From JACQFZ01 sp045810625 (lineage in GTDB: Bacteria > Pseudomonadota > Gammaproteobacteria > Acidiferrobacterales > Sulfurifustaceae), in assembly GCA_045810625.1 (NCBI GenBank), contig JBJMVQ010000033.1, forward strand, positions 1 through 20,466: a stretch of DNA of 20,466 nucleotides, written 5' to 3'. The notes beneath the pieces are model-generated. The model saw only the letters and a list, made by a program, of their open reading frames with translations, did no database searches and was not told the DNA's origin. Below are positions 7,685-15,064 of this stretch, piece after piece (the first letter of the stretch is position 1; each line of letters starts with the position of its first letter). Position numbers and translations under genes: made by a program.

Positions 7685-7890
7685 AACCGCAGAGGACGCA
7701 GAGGGCACAGAGGTTTTAGGGAAAGGTAATCGTTGTCGTTCCCGCAAAGCGGTGAACCATGCGGCATATCAGGCGCCGAGGGAATCTCGCTTCGCGAGAG
7801 CGCAGAGCAGCGCGGAAATGACAAGCGACCAATTAATCCAGCTTCCCTAGTTTGCAATATTTCCTCTGCGTCCTCCGCGTCCTCTGCGGT
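7685..7890. repeat. Composite palindromic repeat: outer GAGGACGCA arms around a nested element
   Basis: AACCGCAGAGGACGCAGAGG (7685-7704, tract continuing to 7713) and CCTCTGCGTCCTCCGCGTCC followed by TCTGCGGT (7863-7890) are inverted copies of one tract, separated by about 150 bp. The whole 206-bp unit fills most of the gap between the carboxyltransferase and the first acyl-CoA dehydrogenase. It ends about 10 bp before the Shine-Dalgarno sequence of that gene (AAAGGAG). Confidence 0.85.
7733..7824. repeat. Nested inverted repeat TTGTCGTTCCCGC / GCGGAAATGACAA
   Basis: TTGTCGTTCCCGC (7733-7745) pairs with GCGGAAATGACAA (7812-7824) at 11 of 13 positions. This resembles the dispersed TGTCATTCCCGCG element of Proteobacteria. 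Inside it is a tight hairpin, TCTCGC (7785-7790) with GCGAGA (7794-7799). It lies wholly inside the repeat at 7685-7890, suggesting one element inserted into, or co-mobilised with, another. Confidence 0.75.
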
Positions 7891-7913
7891 CGAAGATCAT
7901 TAAAGGAGTAGCC

Positions 7914-9068
7914 ATGCTCTACACCGACGAGCACAAATCGCTGTACGAATCGGTTCGGAAATTCATCGCCGATGAAATCAACCCGCACATGGACGAGTGG
8001 GAAAAAGCGGGCATGTTTCCGGCGCACGAGCTGTTCCGGAAAATGGCGGCGCAGGGCTGGCTCGGCATCACCCGAGCCGAGAAGTACGGCGGCCTCGCGC
8101 TCGATTGGAGCTACACGACGGCGTTCGGCGAGGCGCTCGGCGATGTGAACGGCGGCTCGGTGCCGATGGCGGTCGGCGTGCAAACCGACATGGCGACGCC
8201 GGCGCTCGCAAACAACGGCTCGGACGAGCTGCGCGACGAATTCCTGAAGCCCTCGATCGCCGGCGAATACGTCGCCTGCATCGGCGTGTCCGAGCCGGGC
8301 GCCGGGTCCGACGTCGCGTCGATCAAGACCTACGCACGCAAGGACGGCGGCGACTACGTGATCAACGGAGCCAAGATGTGGATCACCAACGGCGCGCAGG
8401 CGGACTGGATCTGCCTGCTCGTCAATACCGGCGAGGGTCCGGTGCACAAGAACAAGTCGCTGATCTGCGTGCCGATGAAGACGAAAGGCGTCACCGTCGC
8501 GCGCACGCTCGACAAGCTCGGCATGCGCGCCTCCGACACGGCGCAGATTTTCTTCGACGACGTGCGCGTCCCACAGCGCTATCGCATCGGCGAGGAAGGC
8601 AAAGGCTTCGTGTACCAAATGCAGCAGTTCCAGGAGGAACGGCTCTGGGGCGCCGTCACGTCGCTGCGCTCGATGGACAAGGCGATCGCAAACGTCATCG
8701 AGTACACGCGCAACCGCAAAGTGTTCGGCAAGCCGCTGCTCGACAATCAGGTCGTGCACTTCCGCATGGCCGAGCTGCAGACGGAAGTCGAAGCATTGCG
8801 CGCGCTGGTTTATCGCGCGGTCGAGCAATTGATCCAAGGCAAAGACGTCACGCCGCTCGCCTCGATGGCGAAGCTCAAAGCCGGTCGCCTGGTGCGCGAA
8901 GTCGCAGACAGCTGCCTGCAGTATTACGGCGGCATGGGCTTCATGACCGAAAACCCGATCACGCGCATGTACCGCGACAGCCGGCTGCTCTCGATCGGCG
9001 GCGGCGCCGACGAAATCATGCTCGGCATCATCGCGAAGTCCATGGGCACGCTGCCGTCGCGAACGTGA
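7914..9068 (+). CDS. Acyl-CoA dehydrogenase (citronellyl-CoA dehydrogenase AtuD-like)
   Basis: A 384-residue FAD enzyme of standard ACAD length that introduces the alpha,beta double bond of an acyl-CoA. It shows GVSEPGAGSDVASIKT (124-139), MWITNG (155-160), RKVFGKPL and the C-terminal YRDSRLLSIGGGADEIM. At the position of the MCAD catalytic Glu376 it has Gly (IGGG). A Glu instead lies in QEERL (240-244) on the predicted helix G, where isovaleryl-CoA and long-chain acyl-CoA dehydrogenases carry their base. That arrangement is associated with bulky or 3-methyl-branched substrates and fits a citronellyl-CoA-like role. The start is supported by AAAGGAG upstream. A second, divergent ACAD lies downstream in the same cluster. 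Confidence 0.92.
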   Translation: MLYTDEHKSLYESVRKFIADEINPHMDEWEKAGMFPAHELFRKMAAQGWLGITRAEKYGGLALDWSYTTAFGEALGDVNGGSVPMAVGVQTDMATPALANNGSDELRDEFLKPSIAGEYVACIGVSEPGAGSDVASIKTYARKDGGDYVINGAKMWITNGAQADWICLLVNTGEGPVHKNKSLICVPMKTKGVTVARTLDKLGMRASDTAQIFFDDVRVPQRYRIGEEGKGFVYQMQQFQEERLWGAVTSLRSMDKAIANVIEYTRNRKVFGKPLLDNQVVHFRMAELQTEVEALRALVYRAVEQLIQGKDVTPLASMAKLKAGRLVREVADSCLQYYGGMGFMTENPITRMYRDSRLLSIGGGADEIMLGIIAKSMGTLPSRT

Positions 9069-9084
9069 CCGAAATTTTAAGCTT

Positions 9085-9113
9085 AACCGCGGAGGACGCA
9101 GAGGACGCGGAGG
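9085..9113. repeat. GAGGACGCA-type tandem tract, single copy
   Basis: AACCGCGGAGGACGCAGAGG followed by ACGCGGAGG is a near match to the arms at 7685-7713 and 5825-5852. It sits 17 bp after the first acyl-CoA dehydrogenase stop. No opposed partner was seen before the hydratase start. Confidence 0.8.
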
Positions 9114-9169
9114 AAAACGTCGAGAATAGCTTCCGCCTTTGACGTCCAAATAGTAATGACGCAACGCTA

Positions 9170-10003
9170 ATGCCCGATCACATCGCTGGACCCATGCCGA
9201 CGTACACGACCTTGAAACTCGACCGACGCGGTCCGCATCTGCACGTCACGCTCAATCGCCCCGACGTGCGCAATGCACTCACCGAGGAGATGATTCGCGA
9301 GCTGTTGCAGGTAATGGACGTCATCGCGGACGACCGTGCGGTCCGCAGCGTCGTACTGCGCGGCGCGGGCGGGACGTTCTGCGCCGGTGGCGATATCAAA
9401 GGTTTCCGTGCGTCGTTCAGCACGCCGGCACCCGCTAACGGCGCGCCCGATCCGATCGTCGTCAACAATCGACGCTTCGGATCGTTCATGACGCGGCTCA
9501 ACACGCTGCCACAAACCGTCGTTGCGGTCGTCGAGGGTGCCGCGTTCGGCGGCGGCTTGGGTCTCGTTTGCGCGGCGGACGTCGCCATCTGCCACGCCGA
9601 TACACGCTTCGCGATATCGGAGACCGGTCTTGGAATTCCGCCGGCGCAGATCGCGCCGTTTATCGTGCAGCGCGTCGGCCTTACCGAGGCGCGCCGGCTG
9701 GCGTTGACCGGCATCCGCTTCGACGGCCGCGAGGCCGGCCGACTCGGCCTCGTGCATTACGTGTGCGACGACGCTGCAAGCATCGAGCGGCAGCTGAGCG
9801 ACGTGCTCGCGCACATCGCGCGCTGCGCGCCCGACGCGAACGCCGCGACGAAGGCGATTCTGCTTGCGAGCACCGAGCAGCCGCTCGATCATGTGCTCGA
9901 TAACGCCGCGCAGGCGTTCGCCGCGGCGCTCCGCGGTCCGGAAGGACGGGAAGGCGTCGCCGCGTTTCTCGAAAAGCGCCGACCCGCGTGGCAGCAGGAC
10001 TGA
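9170..10003 (+). CDS. Enoyl-CoA hydratase/isomerase family protein (AtuE/LiuC-like)
   Basis: A 277-residue crotonase-fold protein that would hydrate the carboxylated glutaconyl-type CoA product (isohexenylglutaconyl-CoA or 3-methylglutaconyl-CoA). The oxyanion-hole segments are FCAGGD (70-75) and AAFGGGLG (124-131). Glu151 in ISETGLG matches the Glu144 position of rat enoyl-CoA hydratase, while the Glu164 equivalent appears to be Arg in ARRLALTG. The string PPAQIAPFIVQRVG is typical of the LiuC/AtuE group from memory. Neither ATG 9170 nor the in-frame ATG 9194 has a good ribosome binding site, so the start is uncertain by eight codons. It ends 10 bp before the biotin carboxylase and heads the tightly packed half of the cluster. 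Confidence 0.9.
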   Translation: MPDHIAGPMPTYTTLKLDRRGPHLHVTLNRPDVRNALTEEMIRELLQVMDVIADDRAVRSVVLRGAGGTFCAGGDIKGFRASFSTPAPANGAPDPIVVNNRRFGSFMTRLNTLPQTVVAVVEGAAFGGGLGLVCAADVAICHADTRFAISETGLGIPPAQIAPFIVQRVGLTEARRLALTGIRFDGREAGRLGLVHYVCDDAASIERQLSDVLAHIARCAPDANAATKAILLASTEQPLDHVLDNAAQAFAAALRGPEGREGVAAFLEKRRPAWQQD

Positions 10004-10013
10004 ACCGCGCCCG

Positions 10014-12011
10014 ATGAACCGCGCGCGGCGAACGTTCACGACGATCCTCATCGCCAACCGCGGCGAGATCGCGGTGCGTGTCATTCGCAGCGCCCGCGCG
10101 CTTGGCTACCGCACCGTCGCCGTATACTCCGACGCCGACGGCGACGCGCCGCACGTGCCGCTCGCCGACGAAGCCGTGCGGCTCGGCGAACCGCCGGCAA
10201 GCGCCTCGTATCTTTCGATCGAGCGGGTCATGGAGGCCGCGCGCCGGTCGCACGCGGACGCCGTGCATCCGGGCTACGGATTCCTCTCCGAAAACGCCGA
10301 CTTCGCGCGCGCGTGCGCCGAAAACAATATCGCCTTCATCGGCCCGCCCGCTTCGGCGATCGAGCTCATGGGCAACAAAGCCGCGGCGAAGCGGCGCATG
10401 CGCGAAGCGCGCGTGCCCTGCGTTCCGGGCTACGACGGCGAAACGCAAGACGACGCGACGCTTGCGCGCGAAGCGCGCCGGATCGGCTTTCCGGTCATGG
10501 TGAAGGCCGCCGCCGGCGGCGGCGGCCGCGGCATGCGGCTGGTGCGCGACGCCGCGCAGCTGGCGGAGGCGCTGCGCTCGGCGCGCGCCGAAGCGCAGAG
10601 CGCCTTCGGCTCGGACGAACTGATCCTCGAACGCGCCCTCGCGGGCGCGCGGCACGTGGAGATCCAGGTCTTCGCGGATCGTCACGGCAATACGATCCAT
10701 CTCGGCGAGCGCGATTGCTCCATCCAGCGCCGTCATCAAAAGGTGATCGAGGAGGCACCCTCGCCCGCCGTTTCGCCGGAGTTGCGCGAGCGGATGGGCG
10801 ACGCGGCCGTCGCGGCGGCGCGCGCGGTCGGCTACGAAGGCGCGGGAACGGTCGAATTCCTGCTCGATGAAGACGCGCGCTTTTACTTTCTGGAAATGAA
10901 CACGCGCTTGCAAGTCGAGCACCCGGTCACCGAAACGGTGACCGGCCTCGATCTGGTGGCATGGCAAATCCGTATCGCCGCCGGTGAGCGGCTCGCGCTC
11001 GCGCAAGCGGATGTGCGCCTCAGCGGGCATGCGATCGAAGCGCGGCTCTACGCCGAAGATCCGGCGCAAGGCTTTCTACCTCAAACCGGCCGCGTGCTCG
11101 TGTGGGAACCGCCGAGCGGCGACGGCATTCGTGTCGATCACGGTGTGCGCACAGGCTTTGAGATCACGCCACACTATGACGCGATGATCGCGAAGATCAT
11201 CGCGTACGGCGAAACGCGCGAGGACGCGCGCCGGCGTCTGATTCGCGCGCTGACGGATACCGCGGTGCTCGGCGTACCCACCAACCGCGGCTTTCTCATC
11301 GACTGTCTCGCGCATCCCGTGTTTGCCGCCGGTGAAGCGACAACCGCCTTCATCGACATGCATCTCTCGGAGTTGCGCACCCTGCCGGCTGAGAACGCGA
11401 GCATCGTGCACGCTCTGGGCGCCGTGCTGCTCTATCGTTGCGACGTACTTCCGTTGCCGCCGGCGCTCGTCGATTGGCGCAGCACCGGACCCGCACCGGT
11501 GCCCTTGCTCATCGATGACGGCACGCGGCGCCTGCGCGTCGAGGTAACGGCGCTCGGTAATGGCGAATATCGCGTTAGCGCGCAGAAGGAGCACACCGTC
11601 CGGATTGTATCCGCCGCGGACGGCCGCGCGCGCTGTCGGATCGACGGCATTGAGCACGACGCGCGCTTTGCGTTCGACGCCGAGCGGCTGCACCTCGCCG
11701 TCGGCTCATATACGGCGCAGCTGCAAGACCGAATGCTGGCAAGCCCCGAGAGCCTGAACAGCGGCGCGCGCGACGGTCGCGTCGTGGCCGCGATGAACGG
11801 CACCGTCACGGCGATTCATGTGCGCGTCGACGAAGCGGTGCGGCGCGGTCAGGCGCTCGCGGTCGTCGAGGCCATGAAGATGCAGCACGTCATCGCCGCG
11901 CCCGTCGACGGCATCGTTCGACGCGTCGCGGTCGCGGTGGGAAAGCCGGTCGCGAGCCGCGAGTTGCTGCTCGAGCTCGAGCCGCAAGCGACGGCGGAAC
12001 AAGCGCGATGA
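10014..12011 (+). CDS. Biotin carboxylase/BCCP alpha subunit of an acyl-CoA carboxylase (AtuF/LiuD-like)
   Basis: A 665-residue alpha subunit. The biotin carboxylase N-domain begins ILIANRGEIAVRVIRSAR, with HPGYGFLSEN (85-94). The ATP-grasp loop is KAAAGGGGRGM (164-174) and the catalytic segment EMNTRLQVEHPVTE lies at 294-307. A BT-like linker (about 460-580) follows, then a biotinyl domain with VEAMKMQH, where Lys622 is the biotinylation site. It carboxylates its own biotin with ATP and bicarbonate for the beta subunit at 6030-7649. The length and domain order match MCC/GCC alpha rather than separate AccC/AccB. The frame is open 50 codons upstream into the hydratase gene; ATG 10014 matches the family start. 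Its stop overlaps the next ATG by 4 bp (ATGA), implying coupling. Confidence 0.95.
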   Translation: MNRARRTFTTILIANRGEIAVRVIRSARALGYRTVAVYSDADGDAPHVPLADEAVRLGEPPASASYLSIERVMEAARRSHADAVHPGYGFLSENADFARACAENNIAFIGPPASAIELMGNKAAAKRRMREARVPCVPGYDGETQDDATLAREARRIGFPVMVKAAAGGGGRGMRLVRDAAQLAEALRSARAEAQSAFGSDELILERALAGARHVEIQVFADRHGNTIHLGERDCSIQRRHQKVIEEAPSPAVSPELRERMGDAAVAAARAVGYEGAGTVEFLLDEDARFYFLEMNTRLQVEHPVTETVTGLDLVAWQIRIAAGERLALAQADVRLSGHAIEARLYAEDPAQGFLPQTGRVLVWEPPSGDGIRVDHGVRTGFEITPHYDAMIAKIIAYGETREDARRRLIRALTDTAVLGVPTNRGFLIDCLAHPVFAAGEATTAFIDMHLSELRTLPAENASIVHALGAVLLYRCDVLPLPPALVDWRSTGPAPVPLLIDDGTRRLRVEVTALGNGEYRVSAQKEHTVRIVSAADGRARCRIDGIEHDARFAFDAERLHLAVGSYTAQLQDRMLASPESLNSGARDGRVVAAMNGTVTAIHVRVDEAVRRGQALAVVEAMKMQHVIAAPVDGIVRRVAVAVGKPVASRELLLELEPQATAEQAR

Positions 12012-13156
12012 ACACGCCGCACAACCCCTACTACACTGCCGAGCACGAAGCGTTCCGCGGAACGGTGCGCCGCTTCGTCGCGCACGAGATCGAGCCGTAC
12101 GCCGCGGAGTGGGACGAAGCCGGAACATTTCCGCGCGAGCTGTACGAACGCGCGGCGGCGATCGGGCTCATTCCGCTCGGCTTTTCCGAGCAATATGGCG
12201 GCGTCGAGGGCGACCTCTTCTACTCGATCATCGGCGCCCAGGAACTGGCGCGCGCCGGAGTCGGCGGATTGTCGGCGAGCCTCATGAGCCATTCGATCGG
12301 CGCTCCGCCGATCGCGCTCGCGGGACGCGAAGAGATCAAGCGGCGCGTGCTGCCGGAAATTTTGTCCGGCCGCAAGATCAGCGCGCTCGCCGTTACCGAG
12401 CCGAGCGGCGGCTCCGACGTCGCGAGCCTGCGCACGACGGCGCGACGCGACGGCGAGGTGTACGTCGTCAACGGCTCGAAGACGCTCATCACCTCCGGCC
12501 TGCGCGCCGACTACTACACGGTCGCCGTACGCACGGGCGACGCCGGACGCCAAGGCATCTCGCTGCTCGTCATCGAACGCGACCGACCCGGCTTCACGCG
12601 TACCGCGATCGATCGCAAGATGGGCTGGTGGTGCTCGGATACTGCGACGTTGTACTTCGACAACTGCCGCGTGCCGGCGGAGAATTTGCTCGGCGAAGAG
12701 AACAACGGTTTCGCCCTTATCATGCAGAACTTCAATCACGAGCGGCTGTTCCTGGCGGCGGGCTGCAACGGCTTCGCGCAAGTGTGCCTGGACGAAGCGG
12801 CCGCGTACGCGCGCGAGCGCTGGACGTTCGGTAAGCCTCTAATCGCGCATCAAGTGATACGCCACAAGCTCGCCGACATGGCGATGCACGTGCGCGCGAC
12901 GCAGGCCTATCTGGAGCACGTCGCTTGGCAGATCGAGCACGGTGAAGATCCGGTCGCGGACGTGTGTCTGCTGAAGAATCAGGCGACGCAAACCATGGAG
13001 CGCTGCGCGCGCGAGGCGGTGCAGATTCTCGGCGGCGCCGGCTACGTGCGCGGATCGAAAGCGGAGCGCATCTACCGCGAAGTGCGCGTCAACGCCATCG
13101 GCGGCGGCGCCGAGGAGATCATGCGCGATCTCGCCGCGCGGCAACTGGGATTCTGA
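12008..13156 (+). CDS. Second acyl-CoA dehydrogenase of the cluster
   Basis: A 382-residue FAD-dependent acyl-CoA dehydrogenase. It shows VTEPSGGSDVASLRTTAR (129-146), KTLITSG, FDNCRVP, RWTFGKP and the end IYREVRVNAIGGGAEEIMRD. Like its neighbour it has Gly where MCAD has Glu376 and carries Glu245 in HERL on the predicted helix G, so it belongs to the IVD/LCAD-like catalytic layout. It is clearly divergent from the ACAD at 7914-9068 and not a recent duplicate. It may act on a different chain length or a later intermediate. It overlaps the biotin carboxylase by 4 bp and is followed 9 bp later by atuA, which places it in the same transcript. Confidence 0.92.
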   Translation: MNTPHNPYYTAEHEAFRGTVRRFVAHEIEPYAAEWDEAGTFPRELYERAAAIGLIPLGFSEQYGGVEGDLFYSIIGAQELARAGVGGLSASLMSHSIGAPPIALAGREEIKRRVLPEILSGRKISALAVTEPSGGSDVASLRTTARRDGEVYVVNGSKTLITSGLRADYYTVAVRTGDAGRQGISLLVIERDRPGFTRTAIDRKMGWWCSDTATLYFDNCRVPAENLLGEENNGFALIMQNFNHERLFLAAGCNGFAQVCLDEAAAYARERWTFGKPLIAHQVIRHKLADMAMHVRATQAYLEHVAWQIEHGEDPVADVCLLKNQATQTMERCAREAVQILGGAGYVRGSKAERIYREVRVNAIGGGAEEIMRDLAARQLGF

Positions 13157-13165
13157 GAGGTACTT

Positions 13166-14965
13166 ATGGGCAAGGTCGTTCGCATCGGCGGGGCCTCCGG
13201 TTACTGGGGCGACAGTCCGAGCGCGCCGCGCCAGCTCGTCGAGCAAGGCGGCGTCGACTATCTGATCTTCGATTATCTCGCTGAAATCACCATGTCGATT
13301 CTCGCGCGGGCACGCGCGCAGGATCCCGAAGCCGGCTACGCGACCGACTTCATCGCAACCGCGATGAAACCGCTGATCGAGCAAGTCGCGGAGAAACGCA
13401 TCAAGGTCATCGCGAACGCGGGCGGGGTGAATCTGCCGGCCTGCCGGCGCGCGCTCGAAAAAGTCGCGCAGGAAGCGGGCGTCGCAGTTCACATCGGCAC
13501 CGTCGAAGGCGACGACCTGATGCCGCAGCTCGACGCGCTGCGCGCCGAGAACGTGCGCGAGATCGCGAGCGGCGCGCCGCTGCCGCAGCGCGTGATGAGC
13601 GCCAACGCGTATCTCGGCGCGTTTCCGATCGCCGCCGCGCTCGCGGCCGGGGCCGATATCGTCGTGACCGGCCGCTGTGTCGACAGCGCGCTCGCGCTCG
13701 GTCCGCTCATTCACGAATTCGGCTGGCGGCCCGACGACTACGATCGGCTCGCGGCCGGCAGCCTCGTGGGCCATCTCCTCGAGTGCGGCGCGCAGGCGAC
13801 CGGCGGCAACTTCACCGATTGGGAAGACGTGCCGGGCTGGGACAACGCCGGCTTTCCGATCGCCGAAGTTGACGCGGACGGCGGTTTCGTGCTGACCAAA
13901 CCGCCGGGCACGGGGGGTTTGGTGTCGCCGCTCACCGCGGGCGAACAGATGCTCTACGAGCTGGGCGACCCAGCGGCGTACGTGCTGCCCGACGTCATCT
14001 GCGATTTTTCGCACGTCACGATGCGACAGACCGGCGCGGATCGCGTGCGCATCGAGAACGCGCGCGGGCGCGCGCCGACGCGAACGTACAAGGTCTGCGC
14101 GACGTATCTCGGCGGTTTCGGCGGGGTCGCGACGATGGTATTCGCAGGCCGCGACGCAGCGCGCAAAGCGCAGCGCCACGGCGAAGCGGTGCTGGCGAAA
14201 ACGCGCCGGCTGCTCGAACAGACCGGCCTCGGCGACTACGCGAAGACGTCGCTGCATGTCGTCGGCGCGGAATCGCTCTATGGCGCGCGGGCACAACCCG
14301 ACACGCAGCGCGCGCGGGAAGTCGTGCTGCGCGTCGGCGTGCATCATCGCGCACGCGAGGCAGTCGAGCTGTTTTCGAAGGAATTCACCGGCGCCGCGCT
14401 CTCGATGGCGCCCGGTATCACCGGGCTGTCGCCGGGGCGACCGAAGAGCGCGCCGATCGTTCGCCTCTACTCCTTTTTGCTCGACAAGACGCGCGTGCCC
14501 GTTACCGTTGCGGTCGACGGACAGGCGATCGCACCCGCCCACACCGTCACGGTCGGCACGACCGATGCACCGGCTGCGCCGGCGCCGACGACACCGACGG
14601 TGGAGATATCGTCACCGAGCGACGCAACCACGGTGCCGCTCGTTCGTCTCGCTGTCGCGCGCAGCGGCGATAAAGGCGATAGCGCCAATATCGGCGTGAT
14701 CGCGCGCCGTCCGGAATATCTGCCGTCGATTCGCGCGGCGCTCACGCCCGCCGCGGTCGGCGCCTACTTCGCGCACGTGCTGCGCGGCCGCGTCGAGCGA
14801 TTCGAAGTGCCGGGCATCCATGCCCTCAATTTCTTGCTGCACGACGCACTCGGCGGAGGCGGCGTCGCCTCGCTCAATCTCGACACGCAAGGGAAGACCT
14901 ACGCGCAGCAGCTGCTCGATTTTCCGGTCCCGGTGGCGCACACGTTGCTGCGCGATCCGGCCTGA
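13166..14965 (+). CDS. atuA: Acyclic terpene utilisation protein AtuA (DUF1446) with C-terminal AtuA-like domain
   Basis: A 599-residue protein. The N-terminal about 455 residues are the AtuA/DUF1446 domain: VRIGGASGYWGDSP, DYLIFDYLAEITMSIL, ANAGGVN, TGRCVDSALALGP, ATGGNFTDWE and a LGGFGG-type segment. A Pro/Ala/Thr-rich linker (about 455-489) leads to the AtuA-like C-terminal domain from about 490 (VPLVRLAVARSGDKGDSANIG and IHALNFLLHDALGGGG). AtuA is required for citronellol/geraniol growth in Pseudomonas, but its reaction is not established; it probably binds a CoA intermediate. GAGAGG precedes the ATG. This gene is the best marker that the cluster is atu-like. It is the last gene of the plus-strand run and faces the cupin gene convergently. 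Confidence 0.92.
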   Translation: MGKVVRIGGASGYWGDSPSAPRQLVEQGGVDYLIFDYLAEITMSILARARAQDPEAGYATDFIATAMKPLIEQVAEKRIKVIANAGGVNLPACRRALEKVAQEAGVAVHIGTVEGDDLMPQLDALRAENVREIASGAPLPQRVMSANAYLGAFPIAAALAAGADIVVTGRCVDSALALGPLIHEFGWRPDDYDRLAAGSLVGHLLECGAQATGGNFTDWEDVPGWDNAGFPIAEVDADGGFVLTKPPGTGGLVSPLTAGEQMLYELGDPAAYVLPDVICDFSHVTMRQTGADRVRIENARGRAPTRTYKVCATYLGGFGGVATMVFAGRDAARKAQRHGEAVLAKTRRLLEQTGLGDYAKTSLHVVGAESLYGARAQPDTQRAREVVLRVGVHHRAREAVELFSKEFTGAALSMAPGITGLSPGRPKSAPIVRLYSFLLDKTRVPVTVAVDGQAIAPAHTVTVGTTDAPAAPAPTTPTVEISSPSDATTVPLVRLAVARSGDKGDSANIGVIARRPEYLPSIRAALTPAAVGAYFAHVLRGRVERFEVPGIHALNFLLHDALGGGGVASLNLDTQGKTYAQQLLDFPVPVAHTLLRDPA

Positions 14966-15064
14966 GGCAGCGGCCGGGTCGCCGTTCTGTTTCATCCGAG
15001 CCCGAGTCGCCCCGCGTGTTGCAAGCGGACTTAGCGCGTCACCGCGCAGCGCCCCGGCGCCGCC

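Noticed and set aside
7685..9113. CRISPR-like array
   Set aside because: The repeats are a few tandem 9-bp units and inverted arms, not regularly spaced direct repeats with spacers, and no cas gene is present.
7833..9164. A 443-codon minus-strand open frame opposite the first acyl-CoA dehydrogenase
   Set aside because: It begins and ends in the GAGGACGCA repeats and is antisense to a conserved enzyme, so it is a shadow frame.
9681..11069. A 462-codon minus-strand open frame opposite the hydratase and biotin carboxylase
   Set aside because: Low-complexity Arg/Ala-rich translation with no domain, fully antisense to two recognised genes.
12839..14542. A 567-codon minus-strand open frame opposite ACAD2 and atuA
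   Set aside because: It is rich in Arg/Ala/His, has no recognisable domain, and lies antisense to well-supported genes. Such frames are expected in high-G+C DNA.
14966..15064. Bidirectional terminator between convergent atuA and the cupin gene
   Set aside because: I looked for a stem followed by a T-tract in either direction and saw none.
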